This document shows positions 1 to 10,690 of a stretch of 64,000 nt of DNA, one piece after another. A program made the position numbers and the translations under genes. The DNA lies in the NCBI GenBank assembly GCA_015680685.1, contig MNCI01006539.1:57419-121418 (forward strand), written 5' to 3'. How positions within the stretch are numbered: position 1 is the stretch's first letter; each line of letters begins with the position of its first letter. The stretch comes from Gnetum montanum. Its lineage: Eukaryota > Streptophyta > Gnetopsida > Gnetales > Gnetaceae. The notes under the pieces were generated by a model, which saw only the letters and a program-made list of their open reading frames with translations, was not told the origin of the DNA and did no database searches.

Positions 1-500
1 AGAAAGCTCTCTTTTTATTAGTAGTTAGGTCATTGGGGACTTTTTGCGTATAAAGGAATTCTAAAATTTCATCATACCAATTTTCTTCATGAGTCCTTAA
101 TATGGATATTTCCTTTTCTTTAGTCATTAACTTAGCTAATCCCGTTTCTTTAATAGTTTTGCATATTTTCAATGAAAACCTAAAACCTTGAAGCTTTATG
201 AGCCACTTTCCTCTTTTCAATTCAATTTCATTTTGGGCTAAGAATTGTTTAATCATAGGGTCTATTAGCATAATATGAACTACTAAGCTTTCCAAATAAT
301 ATTTGAAATGCTAAAGTACCTTAATGACTACAAATGCTTGTTTCTCTAAGTTTGGATAATTTAGCTCTAAACCTTTCAATTGATATCCAAAAAATCCAAT
401 CGGTTCATCTTGACCTTCATGTTTCTGAGTTAAATTGACAGCAATTGAATGATTTCAAAAAAATGCATGTAATTAAAAGTCTTCCTTCAATTTTGGTTTT
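1..500 (-). pseudogene. Element A: Ty3/gypsy classical RNase H, partial
   Basis: Reading the minus strand from about 490 down gives a recognisable RNase H/connection segment of a Ty3/gypsy polyprotein: PIGFFGYQLKGLELNYPNLE, then a stop, then HFKYYLESLVVHIMLIDP, and a tail with RGKWLIKLQGF and TGLAKLMT. These match the known gypsy pattern in which the RNase H is followed by a W.T.LQEYDL-like stretch and a G.GLAKL motif. The element would continue into integrase beyond position 1, so the window truncates it. Stops and frameshifts show it is dead. It lies directly downstream, in element sense, of the RT at 560-1500. Confidence is high for the family and moderate for exact ends. Confidence 0.75.
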
Positions 501-559
501 ACCAAGTATGGAGCTTTTGAATAGTTTTTTAAATTTATGCTAAGGCTCTCTCTTATTCT

Positions 560-1500
560 GATGTTTTATTTACTTGGACATCTTTTTTTAACATATGCAT
601 TAGAGGTTTAGTAATTTCAGTGAATCTAGGGATAAATTTCTTAATGAAATTTTATCTTTCCAAAGGAAGATCTAAGAGACTTTTTACTTGTAGGATGCTT
701 GATATTCTGTACTGCTTGAATTCTGAAGTTATCAATAGCAATTCCTTCTTGACCGATTACATGGCGTAGTAAACTTCTAGACTTAACCCCAAATATACAT
801 TTCTTAGGATTTAATGAAATACCGTACTCATGACATTTTTTAAAAACTTGTTGAAGATGACCAATATGATCTTCTTTCCTTTTTGAAAAGATAGTAATAT
901 CATCCAAATAAACAACAATGAATTCTCCTATTAAACCTTTAAAGGCTAAATTCATTGCTCTTTGAAAAGTAGCTCCAACATTTAATAATCCAAATGGCAT
1001 TCTTTGGTAAGTGAAAGTTCCTCACTTGGTGATAAATGCTATTTTATAACTGTCACTCTTTATCTACCTTAATTTGATTATAGCCTAAAAAACCATCTAA
1101 GAAAGAATATACCTAAGAACCTAATACTTTAATCAACATCTCATCAATTCTAGGAAGTGGGTATTTATCTTCTTTAGAGGCTTTATTCAAATTTTTGAAA
1201 TCTTCAAAAAACCTAATATCACCATTCTTGTTTAGTACTAGAACAAGATTAGCAAGCCATGTTAGATATCAAATTGAATATATGATTTGAGCTTGCAATA
1301 ACTTTTTGATATTAGCTTCCATAGTTGGCTCGAATGATGGATTAAATTTCCTTTTTTTTGCTTAACTATCTTACAACCATTTACTAAAGAAATTTTATGT
1401 GTCATCACATCTAGTCTAAAAGCCTTAAGATCATCATAAGACCAAGCAAAATTTTCCAAATTATTTTTCAAGAGTAATAATAAATTTTACTTGAAGACTA
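560..1500 (-). pseudogene. Element A: Ty3/gypsy reverse transcriptase
   Basis: Two open pieces on the minus strand form most of an RT. The N-terminal piece (1471-1262) has FAWSYDDLKAFRLDVMTHKI, the usual lead-in to plant gypsy RT. The palm and thumb piece (1000-641) has MPFGLLNVGATFQRAM, the catalytic box VVYLDDITIFSK and LNPKKCIFGV. The two catalytic aspartates of YLDD are intact. Between the pieces the D.R.LN and DGYSGY regions are broken by stops and frameshifts. RT copies the element RNA into DNA in the cytoplasmic particle. The lineage is a plant non-chromovirus type that carries an extra archaeal-like RNase H, located here upstream of RT. Confidence 0.85.
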
Positions 1501-1703
1501 AATCCTTTTCCTTTATGACATTTAACATCTTTGACATCTTAATAGATCCAAAATTCACTGCTTCATAAGCTTGATCATCTAGATTCTGTGTATCTTTCCC
1601 AGTAAGCCAATTTTTACTAAACTCATGTTCATAATTTCACTTTTTTTCGAATGGAATTTGTCTTAAACCTGGATGTTGTTTCTAGTATGATTTGACTTTT
1701 GAA

Positions 1704-2023
1704 TTATTGTTTATTCCTTAAGAATCTAAGAAATTGATCATCATCTTTAAATACTTGTAAATGCTTTATGCTATCTGGTATCGATGGTTGATGTTCTTTT
1801 TCAATCATTACACCCTCATAACCTTCTAACTTTTTCATATGTAATGTTGAAGCTTCTTTTGCTAAGTCATCTGCTATACAATTATCTTCTCTACCTATAT
1901 GATCTATTTTGTAGTGATGCAATTGAACCAACATTTTGTAGATGAGTTGTTTATAAGGTTGCAAAAATGAGCTTTTTTCCACACAATTATCTTTAATCTG
2001 TTCACAAACTAATCTTGAGTCTC
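1704..2023 (-). pseudogene. Element A: archaeal-type RNase H, C-terminal half
   Basis: Minus-strand reading gives KGDSRLVCEQIK, then YKMLVQLHHYKIDHIGRE and DDLAKEAS, the second half of an archaeal-type (RVT_3) RNase H: a G-D-S catalytic strand, an H-I-x-R strand and a final D...A..A motif. It is followed by HQPSIPDSIKHLQVFKDD, a linker typical of plant polyproteins that lead into RT. The reading is interrupted at the G1 insertion. The first half of the domain resumes at 4787-5062 on the far side. Once G1 is removed, the order in element A is protease, archaeal RNase H, RT, classical RNase H. Confidence 0.8.
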
Positions 2024-2028
2024 CCTTT
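2024..2028. repeat. TSD of element G1, left copy (CCTTT)
   Basis: CCTTT at 2024-2028 is repeated exactly at 4782-4786, immediately outside the TG...CA ends of G1. The sequence lies within the archaeal RNase H coding region of element A, so the target was coding DNA of another transposon. Confidence 0.85.
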
Positions 2029-2062
2029 TGTTGGCAATCATTTGGGATGCAACTACCAATGA

Positions 2063-3440
2063 AGCTTCTTTGAATAGGGTTTAGGTATTTGCTAGTTTTT
2101 GGCAACACCAAGGCCCTAATACCTCCAACTAAACTTAGTAGTTATGTGAGTATGTGTTTGCTATTATGAATGTTGAAATGATTAGGTTGTGCATAAAACT
2201 ATAATAAGCTATCATAAAAGAGATTTGACAAACTTTGTTCAAGATTGTGAGTTGTTGAAGATTTCTATTTTGTTTAATCACTTAGTCTATATGGTCCTTA
2301 TAATGCCTACTTGTAACAAATAAAATTTTATAGAAACATTTAAGCTTAATTATACTAATCTACTCCTAATTTCCCCAGAGAGAAAGTTCCACAAGAAAAC
2401 TAGAAATAGGTGAAGATTTAATGGACATAGAGAGAGAAAGAAAAGAAAGTAGATTTGTGTGAAATCTCAAATATTTAAGCAAGAGAAATTAACATAAGGA
2501 AACACTTCACATTAAAGCTATTCCTAATTCAATAACTATGAATTTTTCAAACTTTTTGAGCTTAAAAAGCAATTTCATAAAGACAATCTTATTATACTTC
2601 CAAAAATTGTTGTGGAAACTACAATGTACGAGTCTCTATTTTGGCTAGTTAACAGTTGTCAAAGATTGCATTCAACAGAGCTGCCAAAAATTTGACAATT
2701 TCTTAATTGAAATACTAAGGTAATAAACTTTAAAAATTAAGAAGTTATTTTATTCCCATCAAAATACCAAATATTTTCTAAACCCTCTAGGCTCATGAAA
2801 CAAGACAATTTCACAAAGACATTTTTATTAAATTTCTTAATAGGCTTGTCCACAGCAGAGGCTCTTTTATAGTAATCCTAATAGAGGCATTAATATTGCT
2901 CAATAACAAACATTACTACTAAATTGCTCTGAAGGCTTTTCAATAGCATAAGCTCTTCTATGGAAAATATTAATAGTAGTTTACTATTGCACAAAATAGA
3001 GCAATATGAGCAATCTAAAAAATCCCAAAATTAAATGCCAAGCATGATACTATCTAAATCATTAGCTAAGCAAATAAAATAAAATAGGAAGGAGTGACAT
3101 AGGATTAAAATAAAGTAGTCGAATTGATGTCTTTAGTAAGCCATTTTACAAGAATTCTTAAAATGTCTTTTTTCAAATCTTCCTCCACCCTTGTTTTTAA
3201 TTTTACCTTTAAAGCCTTTTTATAGTGGCTTTAAGTAGTTACAAAAATCATAAGAAGTTAAGGAGTGTTACAAAAATCTAGGGAATTAATGTAAAACCTC
3301 CCTAGGAAGTTATCACTTCCATGGAAGTTTTTATAAATTTGAGAACAATATGCTAAGGTTGAAAAATGTCTTATCTAATGCAAACATTTAGGAGGTTTAC
3401 ATATAATTTTCATGGGAAATAAATAAAAAAAAATCAAAAT
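2063..3440. repeat. Shared left block of the G family, copy in G1
   Basis: This block aligns by eye with 39357-40640. Shared landmarks include GGCAACACCAA near the start, CACTTAGTCTATAT, an AGAAAACTAGAAATAG stretch, many short AATAGAGC-like pieces and a TTACAAAAATC-like end. It has no protein-coding potential in either copy. Because the two copies sit in elements with separate target-site duplications, the block is part of the mobile unit, possibly LTR or untranslated region. Confidence 0.75.
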
Positions 3441-4600
3441 TTTATATCATAACTTTTCCATGAAATTATATCATAATTCATGTTCTTCATAACAATCTAT
3501 ATAGTTTTTTTTAAAAATATTATATTCTAGTTTAAACCTTTCATTTCAAAAAGAATTGTGACTTTCTCCAATCGGTTGTAGAAACTTAGGGACAAAGATT
3601 TATTGTTACCACATGTGCCAAGAAGAGGGTTCACCAGTCATCGCATTGCACTTCTCCATTGCTGTGGACATTGTCTTGGTTGAGGGGATTGATGATGCAT
3701 CACTATTTGGAGCATTGCTACCTCTAAGCATCACTGTTGTGCAATAGCAAACTTCATCTATGCATTGTGCCTCTCCACTATGTCAACAATGCCATGTTGT
3801 TGGGAAATGAAGATGCTGAGGTGGTGCGTAGGTGCAACAAGCTTCATTGCTATTGTTCTAGGTGCAATCATTAAGTATTACCATTGTTGATGAGGAGAGT
3901 CCAGAGGGTTGAATGTTTGATGCTATAGGAATGCCATAAAAATCTACAACTGATGTTTTTCTTGAAGGCAATAACATAAGGTTTTACGTGGGCTTGGTTC
4001 AAGAACTTCATCCAGGATATGCACACAACACCATGCATGAGAAAACCTCACATTTATTTGAAGGAATGTCAAGGATGAAGTTTAGCTAGATGTTGTTGTG
4101 TTAAAAACCATTATCTTTCTCCATGGCCAGGTCACTATTATCTATTATTTTAATTTTAATATATGGCCTAATCTTTATGATTTTTTAATTCATTAATAGA
4201 CCATTATGTAGTGTTTTTTCCTTACTCAGATTTACTATTCATGTTAGCATCAACAGCTACTTATTTTCCTTTATTTCTGCAAGGGAAGGTTATGTGGCCT
4301 TCATATAGTATTTTATGTTGTTTTTCCTTTTTTATTTTTGATAAAAATTTGTTATCTGGGTCCTTCTTTCCTTTTTTTTTTTTTTACTTTTATTCATTAA
4401 ATAATTAGGATGTAGAGGCCTCTCAATTGCAAAGTTTGATGGTAGATGTTACATCGGTTTTAGTGAGAAGATTTAGGATCTTGTATTGTTCCCAGCATCT
4501 ATGTAAAATCATGGTTTCTTGGTTAAGCACATGATGATCAAAATTCTACATGTGCATTACAGATTCCCTTCAACCTTGAAATGATACACAAAAATGCCGT
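3441..4600 (+). other. G1-specific middle with exon-like segments
   Basis: No counterpart in G2. Between about 4210 and 4490 the plus strand shows an arrangement that looks like two short exons. TTTTTTCCTTACTCAG, a strong 3' splice site, precedes a short open piece (LASTATYFPLFLQGK). A T-rich tract ending in AATTAG then precedes DVEASQLQSLMVDVTSVLV in a compatible frame. I do not recognise the protein. About 3600-4080 is more GC-rich than its surroundings but is broken by stops. This may be captured host-gene DNA, but that is an inference from splice-like signals only. Confidence 0.35.
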
Positions 4601-4781
4601 TAATTGGAACTTGTGACCAACAACCAACCAGAGCTAATTTATAATTCCAAATAATCACCATTCTTTCATAATCCAACAGATACCTTTTGCATCATTTTTT
4701 AAAAAAACATAGGACCAATAACTATTCTTTATCATACTTAAAAAAAAAATTTGTTCCATGTAATGGTCAAATTTGCTAACA

Positions 4782-4786
4782 CCTTT
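4782..4786. repeat. TSD of element G1, right copy (CCTTT)
   Basis: Exact match to 2024-2028. It follows directly after the terminal GCTAACA of G1, after which element A coding sequence resumes on the minus strand. Confidence 0.85.
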
Positions 4787-5062
4787 ATGATGATTTCCTG
4801 ATTCCTTTTTCCAATGTTGTTTTAATTCTAATACACAAAGTTTCATATTTGAACTTGTTAGTACAAGAGAAAGCTAGATGAATTGCCTTGAATCTTTTTG
4901 GGGAATCATCTTCTACTAGAACCATTCCAACTCCTGCATCTTTCGAATTACAAGAACCATCAAAGTATAGCTCCCATTTGCTCTCATCTTGAGATTCTTA
5001 TTTGTTCAAGTTATCAACTTCTTGAAGTGTGTAGATTCTAGTTTCAAAAGCTCTTGTTTCAA
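4787..5062 (-). pseudogene. Element A: archaeal-type RNase H, N-terminal half
   Basis: Minus-strand reading gives WELYFDGSCNSKDAGVGMVL, then FKAIHLAFSCTN and FKYETLCIRIKTTLEKGIRK, where G1 interrupts it. This is the first half of an archaeal-type RNase H: catalytic D in YFDGS, the G-x-G turn, and CTNxxxYE-L with the catalytic glutamate. The second half is at 1704-2023. The domain is thought to help degrade the RNA strand during reverse transcription. Confidence 0.8.
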
Positions 5063-5101
5063 TAACCTTGTTCTTTTCATTTGAAGTAATATTTCTACTC
5101 A

Positions 5102-5311
5102 TCAAAGGTTCACTATAAACATATATTTGATTTGGCTCTTCTTTACAAGGTGACCACATATGTGAGTAATCTGATGATATGTAACCGAGAAATTCTTACT
5201 CCAACTTCTACTCAACAAAAGACTATGTGAATATGGTATGTCTGCCACTTGAATAGTTACTCTACTTTTGATATGGGGTTTAGAAGCAATTTCCAATAAA
5301 ACATTAGGTAA
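5102..5311 (-). pseudogene. Element A: aspartic protease, C-terminal part
   Basis: The minus strand reads NVLLEIASKPHIKSRVTIQV, ADIPYSHSLLLSRSWSKN and then CGHLVKKSQIKYMF. This matches the second half of plant gypsy protease regions, where a VVDIPxxYGMLLSRxWS motif is followed by a W.HLWLPYKG-like tail. The first half with the active site is at 25471-25790; element B was inserted between them. The last five bases (5307-5311, GGTAA) are the left TSD of B. Confidence 0.75.
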
Positions 5312-6240
5312 TGATGAGCAGCGAGGTACCCCTATGCCCAACCATACGAATCATGAAGCGCTCACGAGTGATTCAGTTGAATTTCGCAGACTTTATTATT
5401 TCCAGTGTGTTGGCCCTTTAGGAAGTGAATCTAGCCTTAAGGTCAATCATTATCTTTCCAATTACACTTGTGACATTTGTTGGTATGGTTAAGTGTAACT
5501 GAGGCATCTGATTTTTATCATTTTGTGTTTTTTAAGTTGGTTCTCAAATGTAGATAAAAGTAATTTGATTAACTAATATAAATTAACTAATTTACTAAAA
5601 TTTAATTAATCCTAACATAAGTATCCATTTCCACTTTCTGTGCATGTCTTGAATCCACGTATTCACTATTGGGCAACCAAGCTTTACGCTACTGGGCGTA
5701 CTAAGCAATAACATTGCTAGGATTACCATGCAAATATGTGTTACAGTCAAAGCAATCATACTTATGTGTGTATTCTATCCTACTTAATTGCCTCATTAAT
5801 GTAATAATTGGAAAATATTTAATAACTAATTGAAAGCACTTAATAAATAATTGAAAACAATAAATGCATGAATAAAATAGCTAATCTATCCAAAGTTCTA
5901 GAAGGTTTATTAGAAAGCTCATCTTTTTTGTCACACACACTGTCATGCTTAGGTATAACAATGCTCAAATAAAGATTCGTACACTCAATGACTCCTGCTG
6001 TAGGCACTTAGGGGGAAAACATTCTAACTTTTGAATGGAAAAAATGTGATAGCTTCACTGCTACTAAAATCTAGATTATCATAAATGCAACTGGTAGGCA
6101 TGTAGTTATAAGCAACAAATAGACATTATGTTGATAGGGCCTCATTGATGCAAGATAAGATGTGTTGATGGGGCCTTGTTGACATGGTTGACTGTGTCGA
6201 CAAGGCCTCATCAACACAATCAACCAACAATGACTCATTA
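5312..6240 (-). repeat. Element B 3' LTR
   Basis: On the plus strand it runs from TGATGAGCAGCGAGG to CAATGACTCATTA; the usual terminal CTCATCA has become CTCATTA. Related LTRs in the window are 9867-10678, 16068-16810, 24529-25470, 33829-34693, 46723-47607 and 59075-59717. In element sense the U3 contains a short array of GGCCTCATxxA-type pieces near 6130-6235. A degenerate TATA-like site lies near 6098 (plus-strand GTAGTTATAAG). Confidence 0.88.
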
Positions 6241-6252
6241 TATCCCCATGAC
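6241..6252 (-). promoter_or_regulatory. Element B terminal polypurine tract
   Basis: Plus strand TATCCCCATGAC, so the element strand reads GTCATGGGGATA directly before the LTR start. It matches the equivalent site in C (10679-10690) and D (47608-47619). This tract normally primes plus-strand DNA synthesis. Confidence 0.7.
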
Positions 6253-6542
6253 TAAATAAAAACTTGTCCTTGAGTTCTTATACAAAATTGGGAAGGTATG
6301 GGATTATTGATGGAATTTTCTTTAACAAAACAAACTAACTGACTTGACAAAAAATGGAGTGCCCAAGTATACAAATCAACACATTACAAAAATGGTGGTG
6401 TTTAGGACACAAAATTGAACACCATGCCATAACTCTTCAAAAATTAGACAACACATTCTTTGATGGTGTGAAGCTTGTTGGAGAAGATCAAATGATCCCA
6501 AGTAGTGGTGGTTTCTAAGGCTTCGAGGGACCTTCATTGGCT

Positions 6543-9364
6543 TCACGCACTGGCAATGGTTAATGCGATTGTGGTTGTTCCACTACTGTTGTGACTTCTA
6601 GTAGGAAGTGGAAAGCATCCAGAAGTGCTTTCATTTTCTCCTCTTACTCCTAGGATCATGCACCATCCATGTAGCTTTCCCAATGTGGGTTCAAACAAGC
6701 ACATCCCAAGGACACGGGATTGCTGAAAACAAATCCTTGGCATTGACAAACTAGGTAGCGAACTGTTTACTTTCAATGTTAAATGCCTTGACTGTGTCTT
6801 TCAACTCTTGGTAGCTATTCATCCATCTAGCTAGGTTCTCAATGATATATCCTTGATCTCTGAATCATCCTCTAAAAACTTTGATTTTAGTGTTAGTAAT
6901 CTCAAGCTTTTGCTTGGTGTCTTTGTGGTGTTTGAACTCAGCCTCATATAGCAAATACAAGTTAGCCACTTGTTTCTCCAATTTTAACCATGACCATCTA
7001 GCTGTTAGCATTACTAGGTTTGTGTAACAAATATTGGCCAACTCCATGTATTCTATCATCTTCTTGATTTGCAACTCCTTCAAGCAGATCTCCACTTTGG
7101 TGTAGGCATCAATCCCATTAAGGATGGGATGCCACATCTCTCTTCCTTTCTAGAGTTTTTGAAGGGCTTCATTTATTTTTTCCTTTGTCATCTAAATTTT
7201 TTTTCATTTATTTCCTTTTGCAGGCCAACTTGGTCCCTATAGTGATTCTTCACTTTCTCAAATTTTAGGGCTTCATTCTTCTAGGTGATGATCTTGATGT
7301 AGAATTTTGGTCAAGGTGCATACCTTCTCCATTGATAGATTACGATTTTCCATGGCCAATTTCCTTAGTTCAATGTTGACTCTGGCAAGCTACTTCTACT
7401 GTTGATGAATGAATTCTTGCATTTGATCTCTTTGAGCATCAACATTTTGTAGGTGATGATTTTGCATAGTTAATGCTTTATTCTCCTGGCTCATCTGATT
7501 CAAGTACTTTTTGATGGAATATGTTTTAACTTTTGCTACAAACTATTTGAAGATGGTCATTACTGCTTCCTCCTCAACCTTCTGAAATTGTTCTTGAAGT
7601 TGTTTGATAGCTTAATCTCTTGTCACTGTTGGGCTAAGGATTACTTGTTTTACAAGCCAGGCATGAAGTTCAGCAACCTTCATGGTCAAGCATTGATTTT
7701 TCTCTTGTGATGTTTCTTGTTGCCCCTCCAAAATGATGCATTTTCCCCTTACATTCAGTAGTTTTAAATAGGTTGCAGTGATGTTCTTTGGGAGATTAAA
7801 GATGTTCGGAGTCAGTTGCCTGGTTCCTACTAGTCATTCCAGCAATTTTTCATGTTGGGCTACATTTAATTTTCCATTGACCATGCTTGTTGATGTTTGT
7901 ACATGTTGAAGTGCATATATGTCTAGTACAAACACTGTGGGTGCATTCAATGCTTCTACTGCATGGTCAACAACCACCTTTTCCATTGTCTCCTACCCTT
8001 GGTGCTACATCACCAAGACAGTTGCCTCTTCACCTTTCTCCAACTGCAACAAAAAATTGTAGCATTCTTAGAGATTTCTGGGAATAGATGATGTGTTGCT
8101 AATGATGCCATCACCTCTTGAGCATTGGGATCTAACCTCGAAGGAAGCTGCATTCATTGGACAAAAAAAATGAAACCATCTCTCTCCATCTAGCTAATTG
8201 TTCGGGCCACCTCATTAAGGTGACTCATTGCTCGCCGATACACAGATGGATCTACCCCACTTGTTCCTACTTGTTGCTCTTGTTTGCTTAAGAGCTATTC
8301 TTAGGTTGACGTAGATGCTTAAGAATTGCGCAAGCCTCTAGTGTTATCTCTTGAGTGGGTGGTGGTGGTGGTAGATCCTCTTCTTGAGTGGTTGTTGGCA
8401 TCTTATCTTTCATGATTTCTACCCATGAGGCTAAGGAAGCATGCCTGAGAGTATTTTTAGAATAGCAGACAATGCTTACCCTTTTGGAAAGTTTTCTGAT
8501 GAGGCACAGAAAGGGTAAGATCTTTCTTCCACGTTCATTCTCCTTGAAGCACTTCTCGATCTCCAAATAGATCAAGTGTGGAAGGTTAACAAAAAATTTC
8601 CTGCTTAGAGCGATGCATACTCAGGCAGAGAAAGTAGTCACCTTACTTGGCCTCACTATTGGATTAAGGTGATAGGCCATAATCTTGAAATAAATTTGCT
8701 CCACCGGTGTGAGTGCACAATACTCCTTATGATCCACCCCATAGCATTGCTGGGTCCATTCCCTTTTTGCCTTAGGATTGACTTTTGTTGATATCTCTAC
8801 CAATTGTGTTCCAATGTTTGGCAACCCTAGTGCCTATGTAATAGCTTTAACTAAGTAGGACACTTGAATGTCCTTGATTTTTACAATGAACCCCAGCCTT
8901 CAGTTACTCTAGAAGAGATAGGTTTCTCCCATGTACCATTCCCACTGGACATGATGATTGGCCACATGGGAGAGGCTTGCAATTGTGTTTTGACATCCCT
9001 TAGAGCTTTTTCCAAAAATGGCTTGAAGTTTATTTCTTAAAGAACTAATCTTTGGATTTCTCCAGACTTGATGATGTCTAGGTAGGATTGAGTCAGAGTG
9101 ACCTCAAGCCTTGGCATGGGTCCAGGAGCTATTGGGATTGTTTTGTAGGCAGTTCTTCCTTTGGAATCTATTGAACAGATTCGACTTTAGGCTCCTCTCG
9201 AAGACGTCCCATTGCATGGGTGACCTTTGGTAGTTCTTGGCCCTGTTCTTGTTGGCCCCTTCCAGCTCTGGGTCATTTCTCCCATGGTTGTGAGGGTTCT
9301 TCTTGCAAACGCTTTTGTTTTGGTGCCATCTATAATCATAATAAGACCATGGATTAGTAATCAT
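6543..9364 (-). pseudogene. Element B: third ORF after integrase
   Basis: Open pieces on the minus strand lie between the integrase spacer and the 3' LTR: 9364-9104 (WSYYDYRWHQNKSVCKKNPH near its start), 8824-8621 (LTPVEQIYFKIMAYHLNP), 8575-8288 (ENERGRKILPFLCLIRKL, then a run of prolines) and 7137-6543 (a charged, probably coiled-coil segment). The middle resembles the plant retroelement domain annotated as 'putative plant transposon protein', by analogy only. The position matches the env-like ORF of Athila elements, but I see no clear signal peptide or membrane anchor. A related decayed ORF is in element D at 47800-50640, and C lacks it. Many frameshifts and stops are present. Confidence 0.55.
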
Positions 9365-9866
9365 TGTGTAACCTTAAAACTATTAAGATACCTTAACTCT
9401 TGAGGATAGTTACACTTGGTTAAGTTGTGATTATGGCTAATTTAATTAACCCAATTATTATTTATTTATGTATTATCATTAATAAATCATCTTGAAGGTT
9501 GTTGGAAGGGTTAACTTGGGAAAAATTTAATGTTTATATGTGGTTAAGGTTATTAACCCTTTGAGGGAGTTGAGAAAATTTTCAAAAATTTTCATCGATT
9601 TTTCATTTGAAACCTTAAGGTTTGTGGCCCACACGATAAAAATCTTACCTTTGGTAAGCACAGGATCGAAAAATGGAGTGATTTGGATCTAAAAATTTGC
9701 AAAAATTCCCCGTGTGTTATGAGCAAATTGCAAAAAATTCCTCAGTGATGCAACTATTAACCACCATTGACTTTTGTTGACTTTGGTCAAACTTTCAAAA
9801 TATAAGAAAATTTTCAACAAAATTGGGATCAAATGAAACCTTAGAAGACCAAGAATAGTATGAAAT
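9365..9866 (-). other. Element B internal spacer, left of C
   Basis: Non-coding stretch matching element D around 50640-51230, including the TTGACTTTGGTCAAAC-like piece near 9770-9790. Its last five bases, GAAAT (9862-9866), are the left TSD of C. The matching sequence resumes at 16811. Confidence 0.7.
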
Positions 9867-10678
9867 TGATGAGTGGTGAGGTACCCCTACACTCAACCAT
9901 ACAAATACGAGTGTCTCACACGTGATCCAGTCAAACTCCAAGGACTAAGTGCTTACGCACCTTAATGGAACACTTAAGGTTAATTAATCACTGTATTCCC
10001 AAACTTATTTGTATTGTCATGGTTGTATGGTTAAGTAAGATTGAGGTATATGATCTTTATATCTTTTATCTATTTAATGTCTTATGCTAATAGGGGAAGA
10101 TGAAGAGAACTAAGTGACTAACTTTCATTGACTATTCACTAACTAAGTTATAATTGTCCTAGCACTAGTATCTGTTCCCACTTGTTGCACATACCCTAAA
10201 CTAGTGCAACACCGCTGGGATTACCAAACGCTACTCGTTACTGGGTTACCAAGCGTTACACACGTGCTCGAAGCAGTCGTACTGAGTGCACTTAACTAGG
10301 AGAGTCAAGGGTTGAGAGAGATTAATTATCTAGGAAAGCATTTAAACATTTCAAAATGATTAATTCCTGTTTAGCTTAGTCCACATGCTGCAAGGTTTAT
10401 CAAAAAGTTCATCTTTATTACTGTACACAAATGTGTGCTCAGGTACAATTTTCTTGAATAAAGATCCATTCACTTTAAGACTCCTACTACGGGCACATGG
10501 AAATTATTCTAACTCTGGAATGGTAAAACTACAAGAGTTTGGCTACAGGTCTAAATCTAAGTGCCTAAAATAGGGAAAGCTGCCTATTATTTAATGACAT
10601 TGCGGTGGGCTATGATATCACGCACGTGATATCACAGGGGGGGACGTGATATCGCGTATGCGATATCGCGGCTCATCA
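9867..10678 (-). repeat. Element C 3' LTR
   Basis: Plus-strand ends are TGATGAGTGGTGAGG and GCGGCTCATCA. The U3 part (10613-10670) is a dense palindromic array built from GATATCACG/CGTGATATC and GCGATATCGC. It replaces the GGCCTC-type array found in the LTRs of B, D and the solo copy. Confidence 0.88.
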
Positions 10679-10690
10679 TACCCCGATGAC
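10679..10690 (-). promoter_or_regulatory. Element C terminal polypurine tract
   Basis: Plus strand TACCCCGATGAC directly after the LTR end, in the same place as in B and D. One G/A change breaks the purine run in element sense (GTCATCGGGGTA). Confidence 0.6.

Larger units (their letters stand above)
2029..4781. mobile_element. Element G1: LTR-like/Pack-like insertion in element A
   Basis: The insertion has exact ends: TGTTGGCAATC at the left and TTTGCTAACA at the right, so the two ends are near-inverted repeats starting TG and ending CA. It is flanked on both sides by CCTTT (2024-2028 and 4782-4786), a 5-bp TSD. It separates the two halves of the archaeal RNase H of element A, which proves it is an insertion. 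Its left ~1.4 kb (about 2063-3440) is clearly related to 39357-40640 in element G2. The middle (about 3440-4600) has no counterpart there. No second long terminal repeat is visible inside, so it could be a large solo LTR, a decayed LTR element or a non-autonomous element that picked up foreign DNA. It encodes no transposition protein that I can recognise. Confidence 0.75.

Noticed and set aside
4425-4520. Possible Ty1/copia gag start (KFDG-like) after AATTAG
   Set aside because: The frame breaks at once and lacks the W and following gag motifs; an exon-like reading fits better but is also unproven.
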